A stretch of 64,000 nucleotides of DNA from Agromyces subbeticus DSM 16689 (GTDB lineage: Bacteria > Actinomycetota > Actinomycetes > Actinomycetales > Microbacteriaceae), in assembly GCF_000421565.1 (NCBI RefSeq), contig NZ_ATXG01000009.1, forward strand, positions 94,913 to 158,912, read 5' to 3'. Positions 1 to 8,461 of this stretch are shown piece by piece. The first letter of the stretch is position 1. Every line of letters starts with the position of its first letter. The notes below the pieces were generated by a model, which saw only the letters and a program-made list of their open reading frames with translations, had not been told where the DNA came from and searched no databases. Position numbers and translations under genes: made by a program.

Positions 1-637
1 GCAGCGCCGACACGACGCCCCACGCGATGAGGCCCTGCGCCGCGAGGTAGCTGAGCATCACCACGAGGTCGTGCAGCGCGAACTCGTAGCCCGGCAGGAA
101 CCGGCCGAGCGCGAGCACCGAATCGGAGACCACGAAGAGCGCCCCGCCGAGGGCGATGAGACCACCCCGCCCGCCCGCGAGCGCGCCCACGAGCCCAAGC
201 ACGGCGCCGTAGAGTGCCACCGGCATGAGCAGCGCGCCGAGGTGCGGGGCCAGCAGGGCCAGGAAGACGCCGTACCAGCCGACGTACACGAGCGTCCACA
301 TCGGCAGGCGTGTGCGACCGGCTGGAGCCGGCAGCTTCAGGAACAGCACGACGTACGCGAGATGCGCCACGAGGAAGCCGAGGAGCCCGGGCACGAAGAA
401 CCCCGGGAACGACAACAGCACGTCGCCCGCCCAGGAGGCCACGATCGCGGCGATGAGCCACCACGGCGTCGGCGTTCGCATCGGTCGGAGCGCCGCGATC
501 ACCGCGAACACGAGCGCGGGCATCAGGAGCGCCTTGGAGAGCGTGATCGCCTGGCCCGGGCCCGTGTGCAGCAGCACCAGGTGGAGCAGTGAGAGCAGGA
601 GGTACGGCAGGAAGAAACGCAGGAGGCGATCGGTCAC
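1..637 (-). CDS. YhhN family lysoplasmalogenase-like membrane protein, partial
   Basis: This is the N-terminal 212 residues of a multi-pass membrane protein; the C-terminal end lies beyond the left edge. Hydrophobic segments run almost back to back, and stretches such as GDVLLSF, AHLAYVVLF and GALFVVSDSVLA match the YhhN/TMEM86 family. That family includes lysoplasmalogenases, which split the vinyl ether bond of lysoplasmalogens. The start is a GTG with a GAGGA about ten bases upstream; the nearby in-frame ATG runs into a stop after two codons. The family call rests on motif memory, and the true substrate in actinobacteria is unknown. Confidence 0.75.
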   Translation of the reverse strand, partial: MTDRLLRFFLPYLLLSLLHLVLLHTGPGQAITLSKALLMPALVFAVIAALRPMRTPTPWWLIAAIVASWAGDVLLSFPGFFVPGLLGFLVAHLAYVVLFLKLPAPAGRTRLPMWTLVYVGWYGVFLALLAPHLGALLMPVALYGAVLGLVGALAGGRGGLIALGGALFVVSDSVLALGRFLPGYEFALHDLVVMLSYLAAQGLIAWGVVSAL

Positions 638-710
638 GTCATCGTGTCCTCGGGTCGAGGGGCGGGTCAGATCAGCGTAGCCGGGGCGGCCGCCAAGCCC
701 GCAGGCGCGA

Positions 711-744
711 CGAAGGCCGGCGAGCAGATGCCCACCGGCCTTCG
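711..744 (-). terminator. hairpin terminator after the FKBP gene
   Basis: Perfect 10-bp inverted repeat (CGAAGGCCGG at 711-720 against CCGGCCTTCG at 735-744) with a 14-base loop. It starts 20 bases past the stop codon of the prolyl isomerase gene. No clear T tract is present, as is common in high-GC actinobacteria. Confidence 0.6.
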
Positions 745-763
745 GAGAATGCGTCGGCCCGTC

Positions 764-1135
764 TCAGCTCACGCCGAGCAGGTCGATCACGAAGATGAGG
801 GTCTTGCCCGAGAGCTGGTGCCCACCGCCGGCTGGGCCGTAGGCCTGCTGCGGCGGAACGGTGAGCTTGCGTCGGCCGCCGACCTTCATGCCGGGGATGC
901 CCTCTTGCCAGCCGCTGATGAGCGACCGGAGCGGGAAGTTGATCGACTGGTTGCGGCTCCACGAGGAGTCGAACTCCTCGCCGCTGTCGTACTCGACGCC
1001 GAGGTAGTGCACGTCGACCGTCGAGCCGGGCTGCGCCTCGGCGCCGTCACCCACGACGATGTCTTCGATCACGAGCTCGGTGGGAGCCGGGCCGTCGGGC
1101 GCGTCGATCTCGGGCTTGCTGTTCGTATCGGTCAT
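764..1135 (-). CDS. FKBP-type peptidyl-prolyl cis-trans isomerase
   Basis: A 123-residue single-domain FKBP. It catalyses cis-trans isomerisation of proline peptide bonds and helps protein folding. The conserved core is visible: VDVHYLGVEYDSGEEFDSSW, then PLRSLISGWQEGIPGMKVGGRRKLTVPP, then AYGPAG and the closing LIFVIDLLGV strand. The N-terminus is a short acidic tail with no signal peptide, so it is probably cytoplasmic. The ATG was chosen because GGAG sits five bases upstream; a longer reading frame upstream lacks such a site. It stands alone and is followed by a hairpin terminator. Confidence 0.93.
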   Translation of the reverse strand: MTDTNSKPEIDAPDGPAPTELVIEDIVVGDGAEAQPGSTVDVHYLGVEYDSGEEFDSSWSRNQSINFPLRSLISGWQEGIPGMKVGGRRKLTVPPQQAYGPAGGGHQLSGKTLIFVIDLLGVS

Positions 1136-1345
1136 GTCTCCAGCCAAACAGGTTCCTGACTCACTCGCAATCGCGGACAACCGTCCACCACCCTCTTGCG
1201 CTGACTGCGAACAGGATGCACTCTGGAATTCGAGAACTCGTCGCCTGGTAGAGATGTCGGCAGTGCCACACCACAGGGCGGCGAGTTTCTTTGCGCTGGC
1301 ACGCGGCCTGCAGCGCGCGTGATGCGTGCCCGATGCGCGCAGCGG

Positions 1346-2503
1346 TCAGCTGACGAGCACTCGGCGTTCTTCGACGACGGTTGCGAGCAGCGTCTGCTCG
1401 TCGGCGAAGACGCGCTCCCCCGCAAGTCCGGTCGCGATGCGCTGCCTCGTGAAGGCGAGGTGCGTGGCCGCCGTGATCAGCTTCTTCATCGCGCCCGTGC
1501 GCGGTGGAGTCTGCGACCGCGCCCACGCGCGCGCCTGGCGTCGCCCGCCCGGCGTCGCGAGCATCTCGACCTCGGCCGGGCTGAACCAGCCCGCGGCGCC
1601 GTATTCGGCGAGGCGCCGGCGGGTCACCCTCACCTCTTGCCTGCGGAGGAAGAACGTCAGCAGCACCGCACCGATGAAGATGGGCACCTGCACCGTGAAG
1701 TAGAGCCCGATGGCGTCGTCGGCGAACGTCAGCGATCCGTTCCAGAGCCCGTGCAGCAGCACCGCGCCGAGCAGCCCGAGCAGGAACCATCCGATGACCC
1801 CCGCTCCCCCGCCGCGCCGGGCGCCGATGCCGATCGCGAGCCCGGTGCACACGGTGAACAGCACGTGCGCGAACGGCGAGAACAGCCCGCGCACCACGAA
1901 GGTCGCGCCGAGCGATGCGGCACCTCCCTCGGCGAGCGCGGCACCGAAGTACAGCACGTTCTCGGTGAACGCGAACCCCGCCGCGACCGTCGCGGCGTAG
2001 ACGATGCCGTCGACCGGGCCATCGAAGTGCGATCGCGAGAAGGCGAAGACCAGGAGCACTCCGACGCCTTTCGCGAGCTCCTCGACGATCGGCGCCTGCA
2101 CGACGGCCTGCATCGCCTCGTCGCGGGCACCGCCGGGCTCGGCATAGACCAGCGCGAGCTGCACTCCGAGGTCGACGATGAGCGCGACGGCCACCGAGAC
2201 GGCTGCGCCCCAGAGGAATGCGAACCAGAGTGCCCAGCGCGGCTCGGGCTCCCACCGGTCGATCCAGCGAACGGCGAGCAGCACGAGCGCGAGCGGCACG
2301 AGCGCGAGGAGCGAGCCGATCGCGAGCGTGGGCAGGCCGAGGCTGATCGCGATGTAGGCGATGACGAGCAGGCCGATCAGGCCGCCGACCACGATGCCGA
2401 TGATCGCGAACACGAGGCCGCCGCCGCGGGTCTTCGGAGGCGCGGTCCAGATCGGCGGTGCCGGCGACGGATTCTGGGCGGGTTCTGGGGCCACGGAGGT
2501 CAC
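1346..2503 (-). CDS. PrsW-like intramembrane metalloprotease
   Basis: A 385-residue membrane protein of the PrsW family. These are integral membrane proteases related to the CPBP/Abi group; in Bacillus PrsW performs site-1 cleavage of an anti-sigma factor. The family signatures are clear: an EE-x2-K motif in IVEELAKG, then FDGPVDGIVYAATVAAGFAF followed by TENVLYF, a histidine in HVLFTVCTGLAIG, and HGLWNGSL. The first 30 residues are proline-rich and polar, followed by several transmembrane segments and a charged C-terminus. The start is GTG. It lies nine bases after the stop of the GlcD-type gene, so the two are probably cotranscribed. Its substrate is unknown. Confidence 0.85.
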   Translation of the reverse strand: MTSVAPEPAQNPSPAPPIWTAPPKTRGGGLVFAIIGIVVGGLIGLLVIAYIAISLGLPTLAIGSLLALVPLALVLLAVRWIDRWEPEPRWALWFAFLWGAAVSVAVALIVDLGVQLALVYAEPGGARDEAMQAVVQAPIVEELAKGVGVLLVFAFSRSHFDGPVDGIVYAATVAAGFAFTENVLYFGAALAEGGAASLGATFVVRGLFSPFAHVLFTVCTGLAIGIGARRGGGAGVIGWFLLGLLGAVLLHGLWNGSLTFADDAIGLYFTVQVPIFIGAVLLTFFLRRQEVRVTRRRLAEYGAAGWFSPAEVEMLATPGGRRQARAWARSQTPPRTGAMKKLITAATHLAFTRQRIATGLAGERVFADEQTLLATVVEERRVLVS

Positions 2504-2512
2504 CCGGGCAGC

Positions 2513-3919
2513 CTATCGAGCAGGCGGCAGCGGCGGCTCGAACATGACCCCGGGATTCAGGATGCCGGTCGGGTCGAAGAGCGCCTTGATGCCGCGCTGC
2601 AGCTCGAACGAGTCGTCGCCGAGCTCGTCGGCGAGCCACCGTCGCTTCAGCACCCCGACCCCGTGCTCTCCCGTCAGCGTGCCGCCGAGTGCGACCGCGG
2701 TGCGGAACATCTCGTCGGCGGCGGCCCACACGTGCGCGGGCACCTCATCGCCCGTGTAGACGAAGTTCGGATGCAGGTTGCCGTCGCCCGCGTGCGCGAT
2801 CGTCGGGATCTCGATGCCGTGGCGGCGGCCGATCTCCTCGATGGCGCGGAACATCTCGGGCAGGCGCGAGCGCGGCACGGCCACGTCTTCGATGAGCACC
2901 TGCCCCGACGCGGCGAGCGCGGGGTGCATCGCCCGGCGGATGCCGAGCAGGCGGTCGCCGGTCGCGGCATCCGTCGAGAGCGTGACCCGGCCACCCGAGG
3001 CAGCGAACAGGCGTGCGATCTCCGCCGCCTCGTCGGCGGCGCCGGCTCCGTCACTCTGGGCGAGCAGGAACGTCTCGGCGCGGGTGACGGTCTCGAGCGG
3101 GGTGCCGGCGAGTTCGGCCGGTCCGAGAAAGCGCGCGACCCTGGCGAGCGCCACGGCGTCGATGAGTTCGAGCACCGCGGGCCGCAGGCGAGCGGCGGTG
3201 ACGGCAGCGGATGCCGCGGCGGCGGTCTCGACGTCGGGGAACACCGCTGCCACGGTCACGATCTCGCCCGCGGTGATGGGTCGCAGTCGCACCGTCGCCT
3301 CGACGATGACACCGAGGGTTCCCTCGGAACCGGTGAACAGCGCGGTGAGGTCGTAGCCCGTGACGCCCTTCACCGTTCGGCGCCCGGTGCGCAGCAGCCG
3401 GCCATCGGCGAGCACGACCGCGAGGCCGAGCACGGCCTCTCGCGTCACCCCGTACTTCGCGCAGAGCAGACCGCCGGCGTTGGTCGCGATGTTGCCCCCG
3501 ATCGACGAGATGGCGCGGCTCGCGGGATCCGGTGCGAACCAGAGCCCGCGAGCGGCGAGCGCGTCGTTCAGGTCGCCGTTGAGTACGCCCGGCTCGACGA
3601 CGGCGAGTTCGTCGGCCTCGGAGACCTCGAGCACCCGGTTCATGCGCGACAGGTCGAGCACGATGGCTCCCGTGCTCGCGATCGCCCCTCCGGCGAGGCC
3701 GGTCCCGGCGCCTCTCGGCACCACGGGTGTGCCTGTCGCGTGGGCGATGCGCATGGTCTGCTGCACTTCGGCGACGGATGTCGCGTGCACGACGGCGATC
3801 GGCGGGGTGGCGCTGCGCCAGCCCGATCGGTCTTCACGACTCGCTTCGAGATCCACGTCGGCAGTGGACACGGCGGCCCCGAGGGCGTCTTGCAGGAGGG
3901 ACACGACGGCGTGCGGCAT
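2513..3919 (-). CDS. FAD-binding oxidase, GlcD/D-lactate dehydrogenase type
   Basis: A 468-residue flavoprotein of the vanillyl-alcohol-oxidase fold. The N-terminal FAD-binding domain carries the PP-loop motif [12 protein letters not shown] and the downstream [13 protein letters not shown] segment. The C-terminal FAD-oxidase domain ends with [13 protein letters not shown]. Relatives oxidise glycolate, D-lactate or other 2-hydroxy acids and pass electrons to the respiratory chain. No GlcE or GlcF partner is seen. A TAGGGT box lies exactly six bases before the ATG, which suggests a leaderless transcript; the GGAGGA between them is too close to act as a normal ribosome site. The exact substrate cannot be read from sequence; glycolate would fit with pentose oxidation nearby, but that is inference. 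Confidence 0.85.
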   Translation of the reverse strand: MPHAVVSLLQDALGAAVSTADVDLEASREDRSGWRSATPPIAVVHATSVAEVQQTMRIAHATGTPVVPRGAGTGLAGGAIASTGAIVLDLSRMNRVLEVSEADELAVVEPGVLNGDLNDALAARGLWFAPDPASRAISSIGGNIATNAGGLLCAKYGVTREAVLGLAVVLADGRLLRTGRRTVKGVTGYDLTALFTGSEGTLGVIVEATVRLRPITAGEIVTVAAVFPDVETAAAASAAVTAARLRPAVLELIDAVALARVARFLGPAELAGTPLETVTRAETFLLAQSDGAGAADEAAEIARLFAASGGRVTLSTDAATGDRLLGIRRAMHPALAASGQVLIEDVAVPRSRLPEMFRAIEEIGRRHGIEIPTIAHAGDGNLHPNFVYTGDEVPAHVWAAADEMFRTAVALGGTLTGEHGVGVLKRRWLADELGDDSFELQRGIKALFDPTGILNPGVMFEPPLPPAR

Positions 3920-3995
3920 TCCTCCACCCTATGGCGAACCCGCTGGTGTCCGATTTCCGCCGGTCGATGTCGGTGCGGCGTGCAAGGCTGGTGCC
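3920..3995. promoter_or_regulatory. divergent promoter region, glcD-type gene and ada-alkA
   Basis: This 76-base gap separates two divergent genes. On the minus strand TAGGGT (3926-3931) sits six bases before the oxidase ATG. On the plus strand a weaker box, AAGGCT (3984-3989), sits six bases before the ada-alkA ATG. Both fit leaderless transcription. Confidence 0.5.
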
Positions 3996-5564
3996 ATGAC
4001 GAGCACCACGACGAACCGCCGACTCGCGATCGAGCCGCTCGACGACCCCCTGTTCGCCGAGCGATACCGGGCGATGCAGGCGCGAGACGCCCGCTTCGAC
4101 GGGCAGTTCATCACGGGCGTGCACTCGACTGGCATCTACTGCCGGCCGAGCTGCCCGGCTGTCGCCCCGAAGCCGAAGAACGTCAGCTTCTACCTCACTG
4201 CGGCTGCGGCCCACGAGGCAGGCCTCCGCGCTTGCAAGCGGTGCCTGCCAGACGCTGTGCCCGGCTCCCCCCAGTGGGATCTGCGCGACGATCTCGCCGC
4301 CAGGGCCATGCGCCTCATCGCCGACGGCGTCGTCGAGCGCGAGGGCGTTCCCGGGCTCGCGGCTCGACTCGGCTACACATCGCGGCACCTCACCCGGGTG
4401 CTCACGGCCGAGCTCGGTGCCGGCCCGCTCGCACTCGCTCGCGCGCACCGCGCTCAGACCGCACGCGCGCTGCTCACCTCGACGAGGCTTCCCGCGGCAG
4501 ACGTGGCCTTCGCGTCCGGCTTCGGCAGCATTCGGCAGTTCAACGACACGATCCGCGAGGTCTACGAGCGCAGTCCGCTCGAGCTCCGCGCCGCGGCACG
4601 AGGGCGCGAGCGTGGCCCGGCACCCTCGGCGTCATCGGGCGCCCCCGGGGTCGCACCGCTCGACCAGACGGTCGAGAGCGGCGTGGTGCGCCTCCGGCTT
4701 CCCGCACGCGCGCCGTTCGACGCGGCGGGCGTCTTCGCCTGGCTGGCAGCCAGGGCACTCGATGGCGTCGAACGTGCCGGTGACGACCGTTACGAGCGCA
4801 CCCTCCGCCTCCCCGGCGGGCCTGCCGTCGTCGCCTTCTCCTCAGCGGGAGACTCCACCGCGCCGGCCATCGAGGTCGAGGCGCGGCTCGCGACGCTCGC
4901 CGACCTTCCGCCGCTCGTCGCCCGGGTGCGCCGGCTCTTCGATCTCGACGCCGATGCGGTGGCCATCGACGCGCTGCTCGCCCGCGACCCGGCGCTCGCG
5001 GCATCCGTCGCCGAGACTCCCGGCATCCGGGTGCCAGGATGCCTCGATCCGCACGAACTCGTCTTCCGCGCGCTGATCGGCCAACAGATCTCGGTCAAGG
5101 CGGCACGCACGGCGCTCGCCAGGCTCGCTGCCGAACTCGGTGAACGAGTGCCACCGCACACCGATGGCGCCCCCACAGTACTGTTCCCGACCGCGGCGAC
5201 CATCGCCGAGCACGGGCACGCCGTGGTCAGGGGTCCGGCTGCGCGCGTGCGCACGATCGTCGACGTCGCGACCCGGCTCGCCTCCGGCGCGCTCATCGTG
5301 GCACCCGAGTGCGAACGGCACGAACTGCAGGCCGAACTGCTCGGCGTTCCCGGCATCGGCCCGTGGACCGCCGGCTACGTGGCCATGCGCGTCACCCGGG
5401 CTCCCGACGTGCTGCTCACCGGCGACCTGGCGCTGCGCAACGGCGCCGCGAATCTCGGGCTCGCGTCGTCGCCGGCCGATCTCCAGGCTATGAGCGGACG
5501 CTGGGCACCGTGGCGCAGCTACGCCTCGATGCATCTCTGGCGCGCCGCGGGCACAAAGATCTGA
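3996..5564 (+). CDS. fused Ada methyltransferase/AraC regulator and AlkA 3-methyladenine glycosylase
   Basis: A 522-residue DNA alkylation repair protein. Residues 1-90 form the Ada zinc domain with four cysteines (Cys49, Cys53, Cys80, Cys83); the first corresponds to the methyl acceptor. Residues about 100-195 are an AraC-type double helix-turn-helix ([13 protein letters not shown] and [20 protein letters not shown]). The C-terminal half is AlkA: an N-terminal AlkA domain, then an HhH-GPD domain with [16 protein letters not shown] and a candidate catalytic Asp477 in LLTGDLALR. It lacks the second (Ogt-type) methyltransferase domain of E. coli Ada. It likely senses methyl phosphotriesters, activates the adaptive response and removes 3-methylpurines. 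This fusion is common in actinobacteria. Confidence 0.93.
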   Translation: MTSTTTNRRLAIEPLDDPLFAERYRAMQARDARFDGQFITGVHSTGIYCRPSCPAVAPKPKNVSFYLTAAAAHEAGLRACKRCLPDAVPGSPQWDLRDDLAARAMRLIADGVVEREGVPGLAARLGYTSRHLTRVLTAELGAGPLALARAHRAQTARALLTSTRLPAADVAFASGFGSIRQFNDTIREVYERSPLELRAAARGRERGPAPSASSGAPGVAPLDQTVESGVVRLRLPARAPFDAAGVFAWLAARALDGVERAGDDRYERTLRLPGGPAVVAFSSAGDSTAPAIEVEARLATLADLPPLVARVRRLFDLDADAVAIDALLARDPALAASVAETPGIRVPGCLDPHELVFRALIGQQISVKAARTALARLAAELGERVPPHTDGAPTVLFPTAATIAEHGHAVVRGPAARVRTIVDVATRLASGALIVAPECERHELQAELLGVPGIGPWTAGYVAMRVTRAPDVLLTGDLALRNGAANLGLASSPADLQAMSGRWAPWRSYASMHLWRAAGTKI

Positions 5565-5589
5565 TGTCTCGCCCGGCTCGCGCTACGAT
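5559..5589 (+). promoter_or_regulatory. leaderless promoter of the gntR gene with putative regulator site
   Basis: TACGAT at 5584-5589 lies six bases before the ATG of the GntR gene. The sequence ATCTGATGTCTC at 5559-5570 covers the expected -35 area. The same 12-mer, with one or two changes, recurs at the fucU and fuconate dehydratase promoters (10471, 10529, 13684), which suggests autoregulation by the GntR protein. Confidence 0.5.
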
Positions 5590-5595
5590 CACCGT

Positions 5596-6267
5596 ATGGC
5601 CGTCACCGACGAAGCGATCCTGCGCATCAAAGAGATGATCATCGCGGGCGAACTCGCCCCTGGCGATCGGCTGCCTCCTGAGAAGGAGCTCAGCGAACGG
5701 CTCGGCCTGTCGCGCTCGTCGCTTCGCGAAGCGGTCAAGGCACTCGAGGTGATTCGGGTGCTCGACGTGCGCCGCGGCGATGGCACGTACGTCACGAGCC
5801 TCGAACCGCGTCTGTTGCTCGAGGCGATGTCGTTCGTCGTCGACCTCCACGACGACCACTCGGTGCTCGAGATCTTCGCGGTGCGACGCATTCTCGAACC
5901 CGCAGCGACCGCCCTCGCGACGCGCAACGCCGGCCCCGACGACGTCGACCGACTGCGTGAGATCGTCGCGAGCGTCGACCACGCCGCGGGGGTCGAAGCA
6001 CTCGTCGAGCACGATCTCGAGTTCCATCGCGGCATCGCCGAAGCCGCGGGCAACGCCTATCTGGCGAGCCTCATCGACTCGCTCTCGAGCCACACGGTGC
6101 GTGCCCGCATCTGGCGTGGCATCACGCAGGAGAACGCGGTCGAACGCACGCTCTCCGAGCATCACGCGATCCTCGACGCGATCGCCGCGGGCGACGGCGA
6201 TCTCGCATCGGCGCTCACCGTCGTGCACGTCAGCGGCGTCGAGCAGTGGCTGCGCTCCGCGCTCTGA
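5596..6267 (+). CDS. FadR-type GntR transcriptional regulator (FCD domain)
   Basis: A 223-residue regulator. The N-terminal winged helix-turn-helix is typical of GntR proteins (GDRLPPEKELSERLGLSRSS then LREAVKALE). The C-terminal all-helical FCD domain holds the metal and ligand pocket, with candidate histidines in EHDLEFHRGIAEAAGN, SSHTVRARI and LSEHHAILDAI. FCD regulators usually respond to sugar acids or other carboxylates. It lies next to, and convergent with, the ribose-type ABC operon of the fucose-like cluster and is the obvious candidate regulator. A 12-base motif is shared by its own promoter and by two promoters of that cluster. The start is leaderless. Confidence 0.9.
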   Translation: MAVTDEAILRIKEMIIAGELAPGDRLPPEKELSERLGLSRSSLREAVKALEVIRVLDVRRGDGTYVTSLEPRLLLEAMSFVVDLHDDHSVLEIFAVRRILEPAATALATRNAGPDDVDRLREIVASVDHAAGVEALVEHDLEFHRGIAEAAGNAYLASLIDSLSSHTVRARIWRGITQENAVERTLSEHHAILDAIAAGDGDLASALTVVHVSGVEQWLRSAL

Positions 6268-6321
6268 GCCCGACGAGCTGAACACAACAGGCTCGAACAC
6301 GACGAGCTCGACCACGACGAA

Positions 6322-6349
6322 GGGGGCGCCGGCCGAAGCCGACGCCCCC
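6322..6349. terminator. bidirectional terminator between gntR and the ABC operon
   Basis: A GC-rich hairpin with arms GGGGGCGCCGGC and GCCGACGCCCCC around a CGAA tetraloop and one mismatch. It lies between two convergent genes and can serve both. The 50 bases before it carry loose 15-base repeats of the type GACGAGCTCGAACAC. Confidence 0.75.
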
Positions 6350-6363
6350 GCTACATCCGGCGC

Positions 6364-7350
6364 TTACTCGTAGAGGACGGCCTGGATCTCTTCGTCGTCG
6401 ATGTTCGACGCGTCGTACCAGTAGTAGCCCGTGTCGATGGTCTTCGGCAGCTTCTTGCCGTCGAGCGCCTCGACCGCCGCCTTCACCGTCTCGTAGCCGA
6501 TGCCGACCGGGTTCTGCGTGATCGCGCCGATCATGAGGCCGTCGCGGATCGCGTCCATCTGCGCCTCACCGGAGTCGAATCCGACGACGGCCAGTTGCGC
6601 CGGGTCGATGCCGAGTTCCTTGACGGCTTGCACGACGCCGATCGCGGAGCCCTCGTTCGAGCCGTAGATGCCCTTCAGGTCGGGGTTCGCGGCGAGGATC
6701 GCCTTCGCGAGGTCCGCGGACTTCGCCTGGTCGCCGCCGCCGTACTGGATGTCGACGATCTCGATTCCCGGCTCGTTCTCCTCCATGTAGCCGACGAAGC
6801 CGTCGCGACGCTCCTGGCCGGTCACCGACGTCTGGTCGTGCACGACGAGGGCGACCTTGCCCTCGTGCCCGACTGCATCGGCCATGTGCTTGGCCGCCTC
6901 AGCGGCGGCAGCGAGGTTGTCGGTCGCGGCGGTCGTCAGCGGGATGTCGCTGTCGACCCCGGAGTCGAACGCGATGACCGGGATGTTCGAGTCCTTTGCC
7001 TGCTGCAGCAGCGGGCCGGCGGCCTGACTGTCGAGGGCTGCGAACCCGATCGCAGCGGGGCTCTTGTCGAGCGCCGTCTGCAGCTGCTGGATCTGCTGGT
7101 CGACGTCGGCCTCGGTATCGGGACCCTCGAACGTGATCTCGACGCCGAACTCCTCTGCCGCCTGCTCGGCGCCCGACTTCACGGCCTGCCAGAACTGGTG
7201 TTGGAAGCCCTTCGAGACGAGCGCGATGTACGGCTTGTCGCCGCCCTCTGCGCCCGTCTCCGAGCCTCCGCCGTCGCTCGCGCAGCCGGCGAGCACGAGG
7301 GCTGCGGCAACGGCGCCGACGATGACGCCCATCGTTCGCTTCTTGAACAT
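6364..7350 (-). CDS. sugar ABC transporter substrate-binding lipoprotein, ribose type
   Basis: A 328-residue periplasmic-binding-protein-like lipoprotein. Residues 1-25 are a signal peptide with lipobox VLAGC, followed by a Gly/Ser/Glu linker. The mature part is of the ribose/galactose-binding type (Peripla_BP_4), with features such as KPYIALVSKGFQHQFWQAVK, IPVIAFDSG, and VGFDSGEAQMDAI. The ATG was chosen because AAGGAG lies upstream; an in-frame longer start lacks a signal peptide in the right place. It is the last gene of a four-gene operon (fucU, ATPase, permease, binding protein). Ligand specificity cannot be read directly. The neighbouring enzymes point to L-fucose, D-arabinose or a related sugar. 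Confidence 0.9.
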   Translation of the reverse strand: MFKKRTMGVIVGAVAAALVLAGCASDGGGSETGAEGGDKPYIALVSKGFQHQFWQAVKSGAEQAAEEFGVEITFEGPDTEADVDQQIQQLQTALDKSPAAIGFAALDSQAAGPLLQQAKDSNIPVIAFDSGVDSDIPLTTAATDNLAAAAEAAKHMADAVGHEGKVALVVHDQTSVTGQERRDGFVGYMEENEPGIEIVDIQYGGGDQAKSADLAKAILAANPDLKGIYGSNEGSAIGVVQAVKELGIDPAQLAVVGFDSGEAQMDAIRDGLMIGAITQNPVGIGYETVKAAVEALDGKKLPKTIDTGYYWYDASNIDDEEIQAVLYE

Positions 7351-7429
7351 GGTCACTCCTTGGTGTTGTGGGTACTCGTGGTGGAACGGGTGGAAGTGGT
7401 GCACGAACTGGAGACCGCGAGCCGGCCGC

Positions 7430-8461
7430 TCACGATCGGCGACGTCGAAGCATGTCGAGGTAGACGGCGACGAGGATGACGACGCCGACGGCGACCGACT
7501 GCCATTCCTGCGGAACGGAGATGATTCGGAGGCCGTTCGTCAGCACGGCCATGATGAGCGCGCCGATGACGGTGCCGATGATCGATCCCTTGCCGCCCTG
7601 CAGCGAGGTGCCGCCGATGACGACCGCGGCGATCGCCTCGAGCTCGAGGCCCATGCCGCCGGTGGGCTGGGCTGACGAGAGACGTGAAGCGCTCAGCACC
7701 CCGGCGAGGCCCACGAAGAGACCGGCGAGGGTGTAGATGAGGATTTTCCAGCGCCGCACATTGACGCCCGAGAGAGCGGTCGCCGCCTCGTTCGAGCCGA
7801 TCGAGAAGGTGTAGCGCCCGATGATCGTCTTCGAGAGCAGCACGGCCGCGACCACGATCATGACGATGAAGATCGCGACGCCGAGCGGGAACCGCACGCC
7901 GGGGATGATCGAAAGGTTCATGATCGACTGGAACTCGGGAGTGTCGTTGAAGTAGATCGGCTTCGTGCCCGAGATCACGAGTGAGAGTCCAGCCGAGATC
8001 AGCATCATGCCGAGCGTCGCGATGAACGGCGGAATGCCGAACACCGAGATGTTGACGCCGTTGATGAGCCCGATGAGCCCGCCGAAGAGGATCGTGGCAG
8101 CGACGCCCGCCCAGATCGGCCAGCCGAGATAGGTGAGGAACACCCCGGCCATCACGCCGCAGAGCACCATGCCGGTGCCGATGGAGAGGTCGATGCCTCC
8201 GGTGATGATGACGAACGTGGTGCCGAGTGCCAGGATGCCCGTGACCGTGGCGGCGGTGAGGATCGAGACGAGGTTGTTCGTCGTGAAGAAGTGCGGACTC
8301 GCGAAGGAGAAGGCCGCAACGATCACGATGAGGCTCGCGAAGGCGAGCAGTTGCTGCAGCGAGCCGCGCAGCCAGGCGAGGCGAGGTGCACCGGCCTCGA
8401 CCGCGGCGAATGCCGTCGTCGACGGGTTCGGTGCAGGCGGTTGCGTTGTCGTCGGGGTCAT
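7430..8461 (-). CDS. sugar ABC transporter permease, RbsC type
   Basis: A 343-residue polytopic membrane protein with about ten hydrophobic segments. Family motifs include TFVIITGGIDLSIG near residue 90 and AIAAVVIGGTSLQGGKGS near the C-terminus, both typical of the ribose-class (BPD_transp_2) permeases. It forms a homodimeric channel energised by the double-domain ATPase encoded just upstream. Its start overlaps the ATPase stop by four bases, so translation is probably coupled. The 79-base gap to the binding protein gene may allow separate control of that abundant component. Confidence 0.93.
   Translation of the reverse strand: MTPTTTQPPAPNPSTTAFAAVEAGAPRLAWLRGSLQQLLAFASLIVIVAAFSFASPHFFTTNNLVSILTAATVTGILALGTTFVIITGGIDLSIGTGMVLCGVMAGVFLTYLGWPIWAGVAATILFGGLIGLINGVNISVFGIPPFIATLGMMLISAGLSLVISGTKPIYFNDTPEFQSIMNLSIIPGVRFPLGVAIFIVMIVVAAVLLSKTIIGRYTFSIGSNEAATALSGVNVRRWKILIYTLAGLFVGLAGVLSASRLSSAQPTGGMGLELEAIAAVVIGGTSLQGGKGSIIGTVIGALIMAVLTNGLRIISVPQEWQSVAVGVVILVAVYLDMLRRRRS

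Noticed and set aside
3360..3995. An N-terminal extension of the ada-alkA frame by 212 residues
   Set aside because: The extension runs opposite the oxidase gene, and the Ada zinc domain begins right after the ATG at 3996, which also has a -10-like box at leaderless distance.
1319..4783. A very long plus-strand open frame opposite the PrsW and GlcD genes
   Set aside because: It is the antisense shadow of well-recognised minus-strand genes; its protein is Arg/Glu/His-rich low-complexity sequence with no domain, typical of high-GC shadow frames. The same holds for other long antisense frames, for example 8986-10053, 12369-13799, 16467-17960, 21159-23423 and 31117-32760.
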